Positions 45,352 through 53,876 of a stretch of 64,000 nucleotides of DNA are shown in pieces. A program made the translations under genes and the position numbers. Within the stretch, counting starts at the first letter, position 1; each line of letters starts with the position of its first letter. The stretch lies in the NCBI RefSeq assembly GCF_009799805.1, contig NZ_CP047050.1, positions 2,370,001 to 2,434,000 of the forward strand, written 5' to 3'. Below the pieces are notes generated by a model. That model did not search any database. It saw only the letters and a program-made list of their open reading frames with translations, and was not told where the DNA came from. This DNA is from Myroides phaeus. Lineage in GTDB: Bacteria > Bacteroidota > Bacteroidia > Flavobacteriales > Flavobacteriaceae.

Positions 45352-46752
45352 ATGAAAAACATAGGAGTTTCCTTATTAGTGTTGCTTTTTGCTTCAGTTG
45401 CCAGTTTTGGACAAGCACAAGAAAAGCGTCCTTTAATTGATGTATTCGTCAAGGATTACAACGCTAATGATTATGATGATATTTATAGTTTCTTCTCAGC
45501 TTCTTTACAACAAGAATTGCCACGCGCACAAGCCAAGTCGTTCTTTGTAGAGATGAAAGAGAAGTTGGGAAACATCAAGAATATGGAGTTTTACGGATTA
45601 GATAACAATCAGTTAGCACTTTATAGAACTGAGTTTGAGAATAATGAAGTAGCCTTGCTTAACCTTGCAATGAATGAAGAAGGGGAAGTAGTAGGTTTCC
45701 GTATTCTTAATATGCCAGATGAAAAAGTAGATGATGCTTTTAAAGCAATGTCTGTTGAACAAATCTTGGTAGAAGAAACAAGAAATTTGCCTAATAAAGG
45801 ACAATTTGCTGTTGCAATGATCGATGATAAGAATGTTACTTATTACGGATTTAAGAAAAATGGAGAAAAGATTGCAAAAGAAGACAACGCTACCAAGCAG
45901 TTTTCTTTGGCAAATTTAAGTACAATATTTACCTCAGCGGCTTTAGCGAATGCTTCTGTAAATAAGGGCGTTGATATTACTTCAATGATAAATCAGTATT
46001 ATGATTTTCCGTTGTATAAGGATACACAGGTGAGTTTAGTGAAATTAGCAAATCATTCGGCTTTTGTACCTATGCTACCTCCTGTGAGTGATGAGGCTAT
46101 GCAAAATGAAGACGATTATTTGGGTAATTACTCAAGTAAACAATTGGAAGATTACTTGAAGAATCAATTTGTTTTGGACTCTATAGATAATAGTAAGAGA
46201 CAAAGTTTTTCCTTTCTTGGATATGCTGTGTTAGGTAATACCTTGAGTAAGATATACAACAAGCCATTCACGAACATTATAGATGATGTGGTATTTAGCA
46301 AATATGGTATGCACAATTCATCTATGTTGATTCCTAAAAAGAAGAAGCATTTGGTAAAAGGAATTCGAATGGATCACAAAGAGATGTATCCACCAAAGGT
46401 TGAAGCGTTATTACCATCAAGTGGTGGAGTAACTACTTTGGAGGATATGACAAAGTTTGTACAAGCACAGTTTAATAAAGAAGATAAAGTTTTACAATTA
46501 ACACAAAAGCCGACACTTATTGTATCTCATAACTATTGGATTGGTTTAGGATGGAAGATAGGTTCGCCTTTTAACTCGCCAAATCCTTTATATTTTAGTA
46601 GAGGAATAGATGGTGGGTATTCCAACTATGTAGCTTTTGATCCAATAGCTAAAAAAGGAGTGGTAATTTTATCCAATAGTTCATCAGAAGACGCATTAGC
46701 TACTTTAGATGAGTTAAGCTATAAATTGGTTGTAAAACTATTAGAGGAATAG
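45352..46752 (+). CDS. Exported beta-lactamase-fold protein, catalytic residues lost
   Basis: A 466-residue protein with signal peptide (MKNIGVSLLVLLFASVASFG), an N-terminal DUF3887-like domain (about 25-120, FVKDYNANDYDDIYSFFS) and a class C beta-lactamase/PBP-like domain (about 140-465). The fold is recognisable, but each catalytic motif is changed: SxxK reads N188-L-S-T191 in FSLANLSTIF, YxN is replaced in SFSFLGYAVLG, and the HxG-equivalent reads GIDGGYSNYVAFDP. It should not be able to form an acyl-enzyme, so a binding or scaffolding role in the periplasm is likelier than hydrolysis. Single gene with shared terminator. Confidence 0.8.
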   Translation: MKNIGVSLLVLLFASVASFGQAQEKRPLIDVFVKDYNANDYDDIYSFFSASLQQELPRAQAKSFFVEMKEKLGNIKNMEFYGLDNNQLALYRTEFENNEVALLNLAMNEEGEVVGFRILNMPDEKVDDAFKAMSVEQILVEETRNLPNKGQFAVAMIDDKNVTYYGFKKNGEKIAKEDNATKQFSLANLSTIFTSAALANASVNKGVDITSMINQYYDFPLYKDTQVSLVKLANHSAFVPMLPPVSDEAMQNEDDYLGNYSSKQLEDYLKNQFVLDSIDNSKRQSFSFLGYAVLGNTLSKIYNKPFTNIIDDVVFSKYGMHNSSMLIPKKKKHLVKGIRMDHKEMYPPKVEALLPSSGGVTTLEDMTKFVQAQFNKEDKVLQLTQKPTLIVSHNYWIGLGWKIGSPFNSPNPLYFSRGIDGGYSNYVAFDPIAKKGVVILSNSSSEDALATLDELSYKLVVKLLEE

Positions 46753-46778
46753 AGAATAAAACATTCTGATATAAAACT

Positions 46779-46814
46779 AAAAAAGGAGATACTTCTGAAG
46801 TATCTCCTTTTTCA
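46779..46814. terminator. Bidirectional terminator
   Basis: Perfect 14-bp stem AAAAGGAGATACTT / AAGTATCTCCTTTT (46781-46794 / 46798-46811), 3-nt loop, between convergent genes. Confidence 0.88.
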
Positions 46815-46815
46815 T

Positions 46816-46923
46816 TTACTTAGTGGTATCTGTAGAGGGTTTATTCGCTTTTTTTGGTCGTCTTACTCCATAAGATTTATTCACGATTTTACCTCTTTTT
46901 GTTTTTAGATCACCTTTTCCCAT
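46816..46923 (-). CDS. 30S ribosomal protein THX family
   Basis: A 35-codon gene on the minus strand, ATG at 46923-46921, TAA at 46818-46816. The product starts MGKGDLKTKRGKIVNKSYG and continues VRRPKKANKPSTDTTK, the basic Gly-Lys/Arg pattern of the small THX proteins that fit into the head of the 30S subunit in Thermus and in Bacteroidota. It is short enough to be missed by gene callers. The terminator at 46779-46814 directly follows its stop. Confidence 0.88.
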   Translation of the reverse strand: MGKGDLKTKRGKIVNKSYGVRRPKKANKPSTDTTK

Positions 46924-47168
46924 AATTGCTTAACGGTTTTAAATTAATAAATTATTTGACTTCTCTTCTGAAAACAACAGAATATCCCAATATACAAAAA
47001 AAGAGGGAGATAAGCGTTTAAATTTTAGAGTAATAGCTTTGTAAGTAGCTTTTATGGGGAGTAGTTAACCCAATGACTTTGGTGTTTGTGGGTATGTAGG
47101 GGAAGAGATAATTTTTTATTTTGCAACAAAAAAAGTTACATTTACTTAAAATCTAAAAATATCAAGAA

Positions 47169-47624
47169 ATGACTACATTACAAATAGGAGATAAAGCACC
47201 AGATTTTAAAGGAGTTGATCAAGCAGGAAATACACATCAGTTAGGAGATTATAAAGGAAAAAAATTGATTGTTTTCTTTTATCCAAAAGCAAGTACACCA
47301 GGTTGTACTGCCGAGGCTTGTAACTTGAGAGATAATTATGAGATATTAAAAGAAAAAGGATATGAGTTATTAGGTGTAAGTGCTGATTCTGCCGAAAGAC
47401 AACAGAAGTTTATCGATAAGAATAGTTTGCCTTTTCCATTGCTTGCAGATGAAAATAGAGAGGTGTTAAACGCATTTGGAGTTTGGGGACCTAAGAAATT
47501 TATGGGGCGTACCTATGATGGTATTCACCGCAGCACTTTTGTTATTGATGAGAATGGCGTTTTAACCGATGTAATTACTAAGGTTAAAACAAAAGATCAC
47601 GCTACTCAGATTTTAGAAAAATAA
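47169..47624 (+). CDS. bcp: Thioredoxin-dependent thiol peroxidase (Bcp/PrxQ)
   Basis: Peroxiredoxin reducing H2O2 and organic hydroperoxides with thioredoxin. 151 residues, full length. The peroxidatic Cys46 in FYPKASTPGCT and a resolving Cys51 five residues later (GCTAEAC) define the atypical 2-Cys BCP type. GDKAPDFKGVDQAGN and LPFPLLADENREVLNAFGVWGPKKFMG are family segments. The TACATTTA sequence 25 bp upstream of the start is a weak -7 match. Own terminator follows. Confidence 0.97.
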   Translation: MTTLQIGDKAPDFKGVDQAGNTHQLGDYKGKKLIVFFYPKASTPGCTAEACNLRDNYEILKEKGYELLGVSADSAERQQKFIDKNSLPFPLLADENREVLNAFGVWGPKKFMGRTYDGIHRSTFVIDENGVLTDVITKVKTKDHATQILEK

Positions 47625-47632
47625 GTAAACTA

Positions 47633-47670
47633 TAAAGAGGCGTTTTTTCAAATGCCTCTTTTTTTTGCTC
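47633..47670 (+). terminator. Intrinsic terminator after bcp
   Basis: Stem AAGAGGCGTTT / AAATGCCTCTT with one G-U pair, followed by a T run. Confidence 0.8.
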
Positions 47671-47772
47671 AAAAAGTAGGGAGTCATCGCGCTTTTAAAG
47701 TGTATGATTTATGTTATCAATTGATTAGTAGGTTGTTTGGGAAAAGTAGCTTACAATTATAATCGAATTACT

Positions 47773-48756
47773 ATGGAAAAGAAAATAAATAAAGACGAGT
47801 TATATCTCTTGAAAGAGTGTAGTTCAATTAGTGATACTAAGTTGAATGAGCTCTTAGAGGAACATAGTTATGCCAAGGTTAGTGAGTGGAGAATGTTTAT
47901 TTCTTACTTTATGCTTGCTTTAGGAGCAGGTTTAGCATTAAGTGGTGTGGTATTCTTTTTTGCGTACAATTGGACAGAGATGTCGAGTTTTGCAAAGTTT
48001 GCTGTTATTATCTTGTTGCTTATAGCGGCTATTGGCTTATCAGTTGTAAAAGGGATAGATTCCTTAATCGGAAAAGTTGCTCTTTTGGGAGGATCAGTTT
48101 TAGTGGGGGTACTTTTCGCTGTTTTTGGACAAGTATATCAGACAGGAGCAAATGCTTATGACTTGTTTTTAATGTGGGTTTTAGCCATTACAGCTTGGAC
48201 ATTCGTTTCTAAGTTTACACCTCAATGGTTACTATATGCTGTATTAGCAAATACCACCTTATCCTTATATTTTATACAAGCTGTAAAGGGAAGTAATGCC
48301 TTTTACGTGCTATTATCTTTATTAGTATTAAATCTATCGCTATTAGGATTACCTTATATCATTGGTAAATACCAAGAATTTAAAGAAGCTATTTACTACA
48401 AAGCAATAATGACTTTTGCAAGTTATGTTATAGGTGTTGTGGGTATAGGGTTTATCGTATTCACCAAGAGTGTAAAATATTCAAAAAGTGAATTGACAGG
48501 GATGCTTCCTTTGTTGGTTATTACGATAGCCGGAATAATCTTAGGATACTTACAAAGTGAAAAGCGAAAAGACATCCTGTTATATAGTTATTCGTTATTG
48601 GCCGTTGTTTCTATAGGCTTTATTGTACTAATTCGCTTATTTGATTTAGGGATAGAATCCTTGTTGGTTTATGCTATTTATATAGTTGGAACAACAATGG
48701 GGATGATAAAGATGATTACACACAAACTAAAAATGTGGAAAGATGAAAGAGCATAA
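47773..48756 (+). CDS. DUF2157 membrane protein
   Basis: 327 residues from ATG 47773 (MEKKINKDELYLLKECSSIS); an in-frame TTG at 47737 would add twelve unsupported residues. A short cytosolic N-terminal domain is followed by about 9-10 membrane helices starting near residue 44, with the conserved ALGAGLALSGVVFFFAYNW and GQVYQTGANAYDLFLMW (compare GQIYQTGADAY) of DUF2157. Its role is unknown. It is the first of three genes overlapping by 14 bp each (DUF2157, DUF4401-like, GDYXXLXY), a set that recurs in Bacteroidota and other bacteria. Confidence 0.85.
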   Translation: MEKKINKDELYLLKECSSISDTKLNELLEEHSYAKVSEWRMFISYFMLALGAGLALSGVVFFFAYNWTEMSSFAKFAVIILLLIAAIGLSVVKGIDSLIGKVALLGGSVLVGVLFAVFGQVYQTGANAYDLFLMWVLAITAWTFVSKFTPQWLLYAVLANTTLSLYFIQAVKGSNAFYVLLSLLVLNLSLLGLPYIIGKYQEFKEAIYYKAIMTFASYVIGVVGIGFIVFTKSVKYSKSELTGMLPLLVITIAGIILGYLQSEKRKDILLYSYSLLAVVSIGFIVLIRLFDLGIESLLVYAIYIVGTTMGMIKMITHKLKMWKDERA

Positions 48757-49831
48757 TTCGTTAGATAAAGTAATCAATAATCTTGAGAGTCAAGGTGTGG
48801 TTATAGATAAAGAAAAGCTTGCCGAATTACAGCATACAAACTCCGTTAAAACAGTTTTTATCAAGGTTATTGCTGTTATAGGAGGACTATTAGGAATGAC
48901 AATGTTTATGGGCTTTTTATTTATGCTTTTTGAGCGTAATTTATCAGAAGGCTTACCCTTGTTTATTGTTAGTGTAATTTTATTTGGAGCTACATATTTT
49001 ATTAATAAAAGCAATGCAAGTGCTATCAAAGACGGTTTAGCTGTGGCAACTTTTATATCTGGTTTTGCCTTGTTTGAAACAGCAATTGCGGTTGGAGATT
49101 ATGCTAAAGTAGATGTAATAATTGCATTGGTGGGATTAATATTATCAGTTATTTCATTGTTTGTTTATAGAAATCAGATTATCACATTCTTAGCATCAGC
49201 TGGGGTATTGATTAGTATTAATTGTCTGCTTGTTTTTAAAGGACTATATGTAGTGTTGCCTATTTATATGAGTTTAATAATCCTATTTACGGTTTATTTA
49301 TTCTACAAAGAAGAGGTGATTAGATGCAAAAACACATTGATGAGTCAGCTATATACACCTGTATTTACAGCAACTTTTTGTTACACTTTATTTATGAGTG
49401 TAATGGGGTCAACAATGCGTTATTTTCACTATTTCAATGCCGTTTCTGTTGCGTCAAGAGTTGTTTTGATTCTTGTATTAATAGCGTCAACGGTTCTTAC
49501 AGTGCATTTAATGATGCAGAAATTACAAATAATGTCAGTTGTTACAAAAGGAATTATTTACGCGTTACTTTTATTCTTTTTGTACTTCGTAGGATTCGAT
49601 TACCCAGCTTTTTCAGTCAGTGTTTTATTTATTTTGTGGTCATTCAAAACACAGTATAAGGTTGGATTTGTTTTGTCTGTTTTCGCTTTAATTTGGTCGA
49701 TGGGAATGTTTTATTATGATTTGAGAATCACCTTATTAACAAAGTCTATTTCACTTATGTTAAGTGGTATATTCTTTTTAGCAATGTATTGGTTAATTCA
49801 AAAAAATTGGAAGAAAGATGAAACAGTCTAA
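48743..49831 (+). CDS. DUF4401-like membrane protein
   Basis: 362 residues, with a soluble start (LDKVINNLESQGVVIDKEKLAEL) and about 10-11 membrane helices. It resembles DUF4401, the usual partner of DUF2157. No catalytic residues stand out. The start ATG lies inside the end of the previous gene (14-bp overlap), and its own end overlaps the next start by 14 bp in the same way, with AAAGATGAAA at both junctions, so translation is probably coupled through all three genes. Confidence 0.8.
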   Translation: MKEHNSLDKVINNLESQGVVIDKEKLAELQHTNSVKTVFIKVIAVIGGLLGMTMFMGFLFMLFERNLSEGLPLFIVSVILFGATYFINKSNASAIKDGLAVATFISGFALFETAIAVGDYAKVDVIIALVGLILSVISLFVYRNQIITFLASAGVLISINCLLVFKGLYVVLPIYMSLIILFTVYLFYKEEVIRCKNTLMSQLYTPVFTATFCYTLFMSVMGSTMRYFHYFNAVSVASRVVLILVLIASTVLTVHLMMQKLQIMSVVTKGIIYALLLFFLYFVGFDYPAFSVSVLFILWSFKTQYKVGFVLSVFALIWSMGMFYYDLRITLLTKSISLMLSGIFFLAMYWLIQKNWKKDETV

Positions 49832-50423
49832 AACAACAATCATCATCATTGCTACTTTGGTAGTTGTGCTTTTATTATTTGTAAAAGCGGTGATGAATAA
49901 GGAGAATACGATTAAAGAAGGTAAACTTGTTTTGTTAGAACTTGCACCTGTTGACCCACGATCGTTGATGCAAGGGGATTATATGGAGTTAAATTACGCT
50001 ATTACACGTGAAGGTAGAAGTTGGCGAGCAGTTCAGGTTGCAAGTGAGGCATTTTTTGCTAATGATTCAATAAGTAATAATAGTATAGCACTCGATGAAG
50101 CGATAGCGTTACAAGAGAAGAAAATTAAGGAGTCGAAAGAGATTGGAGTACGAGGATATGTGCTATTAGATATTGATGCTAATCAAGTAGGACATTATGT
50201 AAAGATGACAGATCAAATAGGAGAGATTGGAGAAGGACAAGTTTACATTAAATTTTTCAACAACACAGATTGGAGTTATAATATTGGAGCAGAGAGTTTC
50301 TTTTTTCAAGAAGGAGATGCAGAGAAATATGAAAAGGCGAAATACGGAGGTCTTCGGGTAGATGATAAAGGAAATAGTATTTTGATAGGGATGTATGACG
50401 AGTCCTTACAATTAATAAAATAG
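49818..50423 (+). CDS. GDYXXLXY-domain membrane-anchored protein
   Basis: 201 residues with one N-terminal membrane anchor (TTIIIIATLVVVLLLFVKAV) and a soluble extracytoplasmic domain. The diagnostic motif QGDYMELNY sits near residue 55, after LLELAPVDPRSLM. The family is always found with DUF2157/DUF4401 proteins, as here, where it closes the three-gene unit. Function unknown. An intrinsic terminator follows the stop within 10 bp. Confidence 0.87.
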   Translation: MKQSKTTIIIIATLVVVLLLFVKAVMNKENTIKEGKLVLLELAPVDPRSLMQGDYMELNYAITREGRSWRAVQVASEAFFANDSISNNSIALDEAIALQEKKIKESKEIGVRGYVLLDIDANQVGHYVKMTDQIGEIGEGQVYIKFFNNTDWSYNIGAESFFFQEGDAEKYEKAKYGGLRVDDKGNSILIGMYDESLQLIK

Positions 50424-50458
50424 TAAAAAAGCGAACTGAGAGGTTCGCTTTTTTTATG
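50424..50458 (+). terminator. Intrinsic terminator
   Basis: Stem AAAGCGAAC / GTTCGCTTT followed by T residues. The arms are the same as in the terminator at 51179-51211. Confidence 0.85.
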
Positions 50459-50672
50459 GTTAAATGGTGCGAGAGTAATTTACTAATCAGGTGACGTAAA
50501 TATATTTATTTACAAAGTGTGGTTTTTTTACATTATATTTATTTGACTATAAATGCATTAGTTGGTTTTGTGTTGGAGTATTTATAGCGGTGAGGGGTAT
50601 TAAATGGCTACTTGTAATCTTAGATTATAAGCTAAAAGCAATTGTTAATTAGAAACCAAAATAAAAATAGAT

Positions 50673-51176
50673 ATGAAAAACCAATTAATTTTAGGCTTAC
50701 TATTGTCAGGGATGATCGTTGTAGGTTGTAATAAGAAAGGGGATGGTACTGATGTGGAATCTTTAGAAAACATAGAAAGCACTAATTTAGAAACACATCC
50801 AGAAATTTTAAGTACAGAGGAGATAGATATTGCAACAGAAGAAATAGACGATATTAAGTTGAACACGATCTATGAGCAGACAGTAGAGATGTATAAAGAT
50901 AATCTTGTTGATAGAAAGAAAGAGGTTAAGAAAATGACTTCTAAAGAGGTAGAAGCAGCTATTGATGAGTATATGGCAGTATGTAATAAACAAAGAGGAT
51001 ATCTTGATGCAGATGGACAAGAAGATGTAAAAGTATTTCAAGAAATGGGAGAGAATGTTACTAAGATGGGGCAAATAATTGAAGATATGTCCTATGCTTT
51101 AACAAAGATGGATAAAGAAGACGGAATGAAGTGGGTAAGGGCTTGGTTAAAGGGGATTGAAATAGCACAGAGATAA
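50673..51176 (+). CDS. Hypothetical lipoprotein, acidic helical
   Basis: 167 residues with lipobox MIVVGC (Cys19). The mature part is acidic near the start (ENIESTNLETHPEI, EEIDIATEEIDD) and mostly helical afterwards, ending in MKWVRAWLKGIEIAQR. No domain is recognised. It has a 249-bp upstream gap and its own terminator. Probably an envelope protein; function unknown. Confidence 0.78.
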   Translation: MKNQLILGLLLSGMIVVGCNKKGDGTDVESLENIESTNLETHPEILSTEEIDIATEEIDDIKLNTIYEQTVEMYKDNLVDRKKEVKKMTSKEVEAAIDEYMAVCNKQRGYLDADGQEDVKVFQEMGENVTKMGQIIEDMSYALTKMDKEDGMKWVRAWLKGIEIAQR

Positions 51177-51178
51177 AT

Positions 51179-51211
51179 GTAAAGCGAACGATATGGTTCG
51201 CTTTTTTTGGC
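51179..51211 (+). terminator. Intrinsic terminator
   Basis: Stem AAAGCGAAC / GTTCGCTTT (51181-51189 / 51196-51204), then T run; same arms as the one at 50424. Confidence 0.85.
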
Positions 51212-51254
51212 ATAATAAATGTAAATTGCAAGGAATATTTTATAACAACGAGAA

Positions 51255-51428
51255 ATGAAGGTATTTGGTTATCTATTTATTTTTATCGGTATAATTGCCG
51301 TATTTGTAACACTTAACGGCATTGGAGAAGATATGCCACAAGAGGTATTTGTAGTCATTAGTTTATTGGCTATTATTCTTGGAGCTTACTTTTTATATAA
51401 AGACAAGCAAAAAGGGGATAGTTTATAA
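51255..51428 (+). CDS. Small two-helix membrane protein (57 aa)
   Basis: An ATG at 51255 opens a 57-codon frame ending at 51428. The product has two hydrophobic helices (YLFIFIGIIAVFVTL and VFVVISLLAIILGAYFLY) joined by a short acidic loop (NGIGEDMPQE) and a charged tail (KDKQKGDSL). The helix-loop-helix pattern and terminal charges look protein-like and not random. It lies between a terminator and the ABC-F promoter. Function unknown. Confidence 0.55.
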   Translation: MKVFGYLFIFIGIIAVFVTLNGIGEDMPQEVFVVISLLAIILGAYFLYKDKQKGDSL

Positions 51429-51480
51429 TTCTTCTGTTTTACTAATATCTAAAATATTTCTATTATTAATAGATTCGTTC

Positions 51481-51488
51481 TATATTTG
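51481..51488 (+). promoter_or_regulatory. -7 box of ABC-F gene
   Basis: TATATTTG; predicted start near 51495, leaving a leader of about 218 nt. Confidence 0.55.
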
Positions 51489-51494
51489 CAGCAG

Positions 51495-51712
51495 TATAAA
51501 CGAAAAATAGTCTAAATGTACACATCTAAGTAAGAATTGGTTGCTTAACCAATTGAGATATGCTTGAAGAAAGCATTGGAATGGTTAAATCATTTTTAAA
51601 TGATAGCATTGTGCTATCCAATACTTAGTATCGTGTATATATAAAATTTATTGACCGTGAGGAGTGGTGTACGGGCCACATATCAAGTATTCACATCAAT
51701 ATCAATTAGACT
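51495..51712 (+). promoter_or_regulatory. Leader-peptide attenuator-like 5' region of ABC-F gene
   Basis: Immediately after the predicted start a five-codon ORF (MYTSK, 51516-51533) ends one base before a perfect hairpin (AATTGGTT/AACCAATT, 51535-51542 / 51547-51554). Further hairpins include GATAGCA/TGCTATC (51602-51608 / 51612-51618). A competing pairing joins CTAAGT and ATTGG (51527-51540) to CCAAT and ACTTAG (51618-51628), and would break the first hairpin. A 15-codon ORF starts at 51581. Mutually exclusive structures overlapping a tiny ORF are typical of drug-sensing leaders of ribosome-protection genes. Confidence 0.5.
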
Positions 51713-53305
51713 ATGAGTATAGTTATCACTAACTTATCTTATCAGCATCCCAATAAGGAGATGTTATTTTCCAGATTAAATCTTACAATCAATCAAGGAG
51801 AGAGAGTCAATATTATAGGGCGTAATGGTACAGGAAAAAGTACCTTATTAAAACTTATAGCCCAACAATTAGTTACCACAGAAGGAAATATAATGGTTAA
51901 AGGAGACTTGTTCTTTTTTAAACAAAATATGCGTTTCCAAAGTGGAGACAGGGTTAAAGATGCCTTAGGAGTTGCTTCAAAACTAAATGCCTTACAAAAG
52001 ATTTTAGCAGGTACGGTTGATGAAAGTTGTTATGAAATCTTAAATGACGAATGGGATATAGAAGAACGTATCAAAGAAGCTATGTGCTTTTGGGGCATAG
52101 AAGAAATAACCATTGATCGTCCAATGCAAGAGTTAAGTGGCGGACAACAAACCAAAGTGTATTTAGCGAGTTTAATGTTGTACAGGGCTGATATATTACT
52201 GTTAGACGAGCCCACTAACCACTTGGATAGTTACACAAAAGAACTGTTTTACAAGTTTATTGATACGTATAAAGGAACAATAGTTTTGGTTAGCCATGAT
52301 CGTGCATTATTAAATAGACAACATATTACTTATGAATTGTCTGCTTTAGGAATTAAGCGCTATGGAGGAAATTACGATTACTACAGACAAGAAAAACAAA
52401 TACAAGTAGATAGTTTACTTCAAAAGTTAGATAATACTACGAAGGAACTAAAAGCAGCTAAAAAAGAACAAGCCAATAGAAATAATCAACTTATTAAAGA
52501 GCAAGCGCAAAATAAGAAGGCGGAAAAGAAAGCAGGTTTGCCTAAAATTGTTATCAATGCCTTTAAAAACAAAGCTGAAAATAGTAGTGCTAAGTTACAA
52601 GGTGTTCACGAAGAGAGACGAAATAGCTTAGTACGTGATATGGCTAATATCCGCGAGAACATTGAAAGGGATAAAATATTTGATATTCGCTTTCCAAATA
52701 GCCAATTGCACAAAGGTAAAATACTATGGAAGATAGAGAATGTTAACTATTGTTTTCCAAATCAAGAAAAGAACCTTTGGAGCAATGATTTAAACTTTAC
52801 AATAGAGAGTGGTGAACGCATTTTAATAAAGGGGAATAATGGTTCGGGTAAAACTACGTTATTCAAATTGTTCTTAGATAAGATAAAACCAATAGGTAAG
52901 ATAAGTTATGCCAAGTGTAACATTGTCTATCTGGATCAATTTTATTCTTTATTGGATAGTGATTTGACTGTGTCAGAACAATTAGCTGTATTTAATTATT
53001 TAAGGCTGCCTTCTGAAGAAATTCATAACCTTTTGTTTCAATACGGAATTGGCGTAGAGTTATGGAGCAACCCAGTTTATACATTGAGTGGGGGAGAGAA
53101 ATTAAAACTTGCTTTATGTTGTTTAAATATCGGATATGAAAATATAGATGTCTTGCTTTTAGACGAACCTACGAATAACTTAGATATACAAAGCATTGAG
53201 AGTTTAACTACTGCTTTAAATAGTTTTAAAGGAACTATACTTGCTATAAGTCACGATGCTACTTTTAGTAAAGAAATAGGCTTAATTAGAGAAATAGCTT
53301 TGTAA
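51713..53305 (+). CDS. ABC-F family ATPase (ribosome-associated)
   Basis: A soluble protein with two ABC domains and no membrane part, 530 residues. NBD1 covers about 1-200 (Walker [10 protein letters not shown], signature LSGGQQTK, Walker [12 protein letters not shown]). A charged helical linker (P-site tRNA interaction motif region) covers about 225-320. NBD2 covers about 335-530 ([29 protein letters not shown]). ABC-F proteins act on the ribosome, either as translation factors or as antibiotic-resistance factors that dislodge drugs. The structured leader with a tiny ORF favours a drug-inducible role here, an inference. It converges on a GNAT gene with a 9-bp gap. Confidence 0.92.
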   Translation: MSIVITNLSYQHPNKEMLFSRLNLTINQGERVNIIGRNGTGKSTLLKLIAQQLVTTEGNIMVKGDLFFFKQNMRFQSGDRVKDALGVASKLNALQKILAGTVDESCYEILNDEWDIEERIKEAMCFWGIEEITIDRPMQELSGGQQTKVYLASLMLYRADILLLDEPTNHLDSYTKELFYKFIDTYKGTIVLVSHDRALLNRQHITYELSALGIKRYGGNYDYYRQEKQIQVDSLLQKLDNTTKELKAAKKEQANRNNQLIKEQAQNKKAEKKAGLPKIVINAFKNKAENSSAKLQGVHEERRNSLVRDMANIRENIERDKIFDIRFPNSQLHKGKILWKIENVNYCFPNQEKNLWSNDLNFTIESGERILIKGNNGSGKTTLFKLFLDKIKPIGKISYAKCNIVYLDQFYSLLDSDLTVSEQLAVFNYLRLPSEEIHNLLFQYGIGVELWSNPVYTLSGGEKLKLALCCLNIGYENIDVLLLDEPTNNLDIQSIESLTTALNSFKGTILAISHDATFSKEIGLIREIAL

Positions 53306-53314
53306 AATATTGTC

Positions 53315-53779
53315 TTACTTCATTGTATATCGCATAACAGTATGTACAGGTTCAAATGCTTCACGTAAGTAAAGTTCATACGCCTGTACATTTTGTTTTA
53401 AGACCAATAATTCGATGTAATCTACTTTTTTGGTGGCAGCCCATTGTTTCACCTCAGCAATTAATTGTTGACCTATGGATTGGTTTCTATAAGCTGGAAC
53501 TACATAAATATCGGCAAAGTTTAAGTAACGGTGAGGAACAAAGCATTCGTAAGGCAGGGTTTCTTCAATAAATAATGCAACCATACCAATTAAAGTTCCC
53601 TTATCTTCAGCAAGGATAAACTCACATTCATCGGAATCAATTGTTTCTTGTAAAAAATCAATAGCTGGCAAATCAGCTTTAAAGTAGTTTGGTTGGTACG
53701 CTTGTAAGGTTTCAAACTGTTGTTGGTATATTAACTGCAACTGAGGTATATCGGAAGACACAGCTTTTCTGATAATCAT
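53315..53779 (-). CDS. GNAT-family N-acetyltransferase
   Basis: 154 residues, a single GNAT domain that transfers acetyl from acetyl-CoA to an unknown amine. Motif A with the pyrophosphate loop reads DIYVVPAYRNQSIGQQLI (QSIGQQL in place of the usual Q/RxxGxG/A). The N-terminal IIRKAVSSDIPQLQLIY and C-terminal LLVLKQNVQAYELYLREAFE are family features. It is convergent with the ABC-F gene and divergent from a GNAT-NUDIX fusion gene. The substrate is not evident. Confidence 0.9.
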   Translation of the reverse strand: MIIRKAVSSDIPQLQLIYQQQFETLQAYQPNYFKADLPAIDFLQETIDSDECEFILAEDKGTLIGMVALFIEETLPYECFVPHRYLNFADIYVVPAYRNQSIGQQLIAEVKQWAATKKVDYIELLVLKQNVQAYELYLREAFEPVHTVMRYTMK

Positions 53780-53849
53780 AATTTATTGTATTTATAAACG
53801 AAAATACTAAGTTATTTATAAATGTTATAAATAAAGTTTTTAAAAGTAG

Positions 53850-53857
53850 TAAATTTG
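53850..53857 (+). promoter_or_regulatory. -7 box of GNAT-NUDIX gene
   Basis: TAAATTTG, 19 bp before the start codon; -33 element weak. Confidence 0.45.
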
Positions 53858-53876
53858 AGATTCAAACAACAATAAT

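Noticed and set aside
45352..46752. Active beta-lactamase or esterase
   Set aside because: SxxK, YxN and HxG motifs are all replaced, so catalysis is unlikely.
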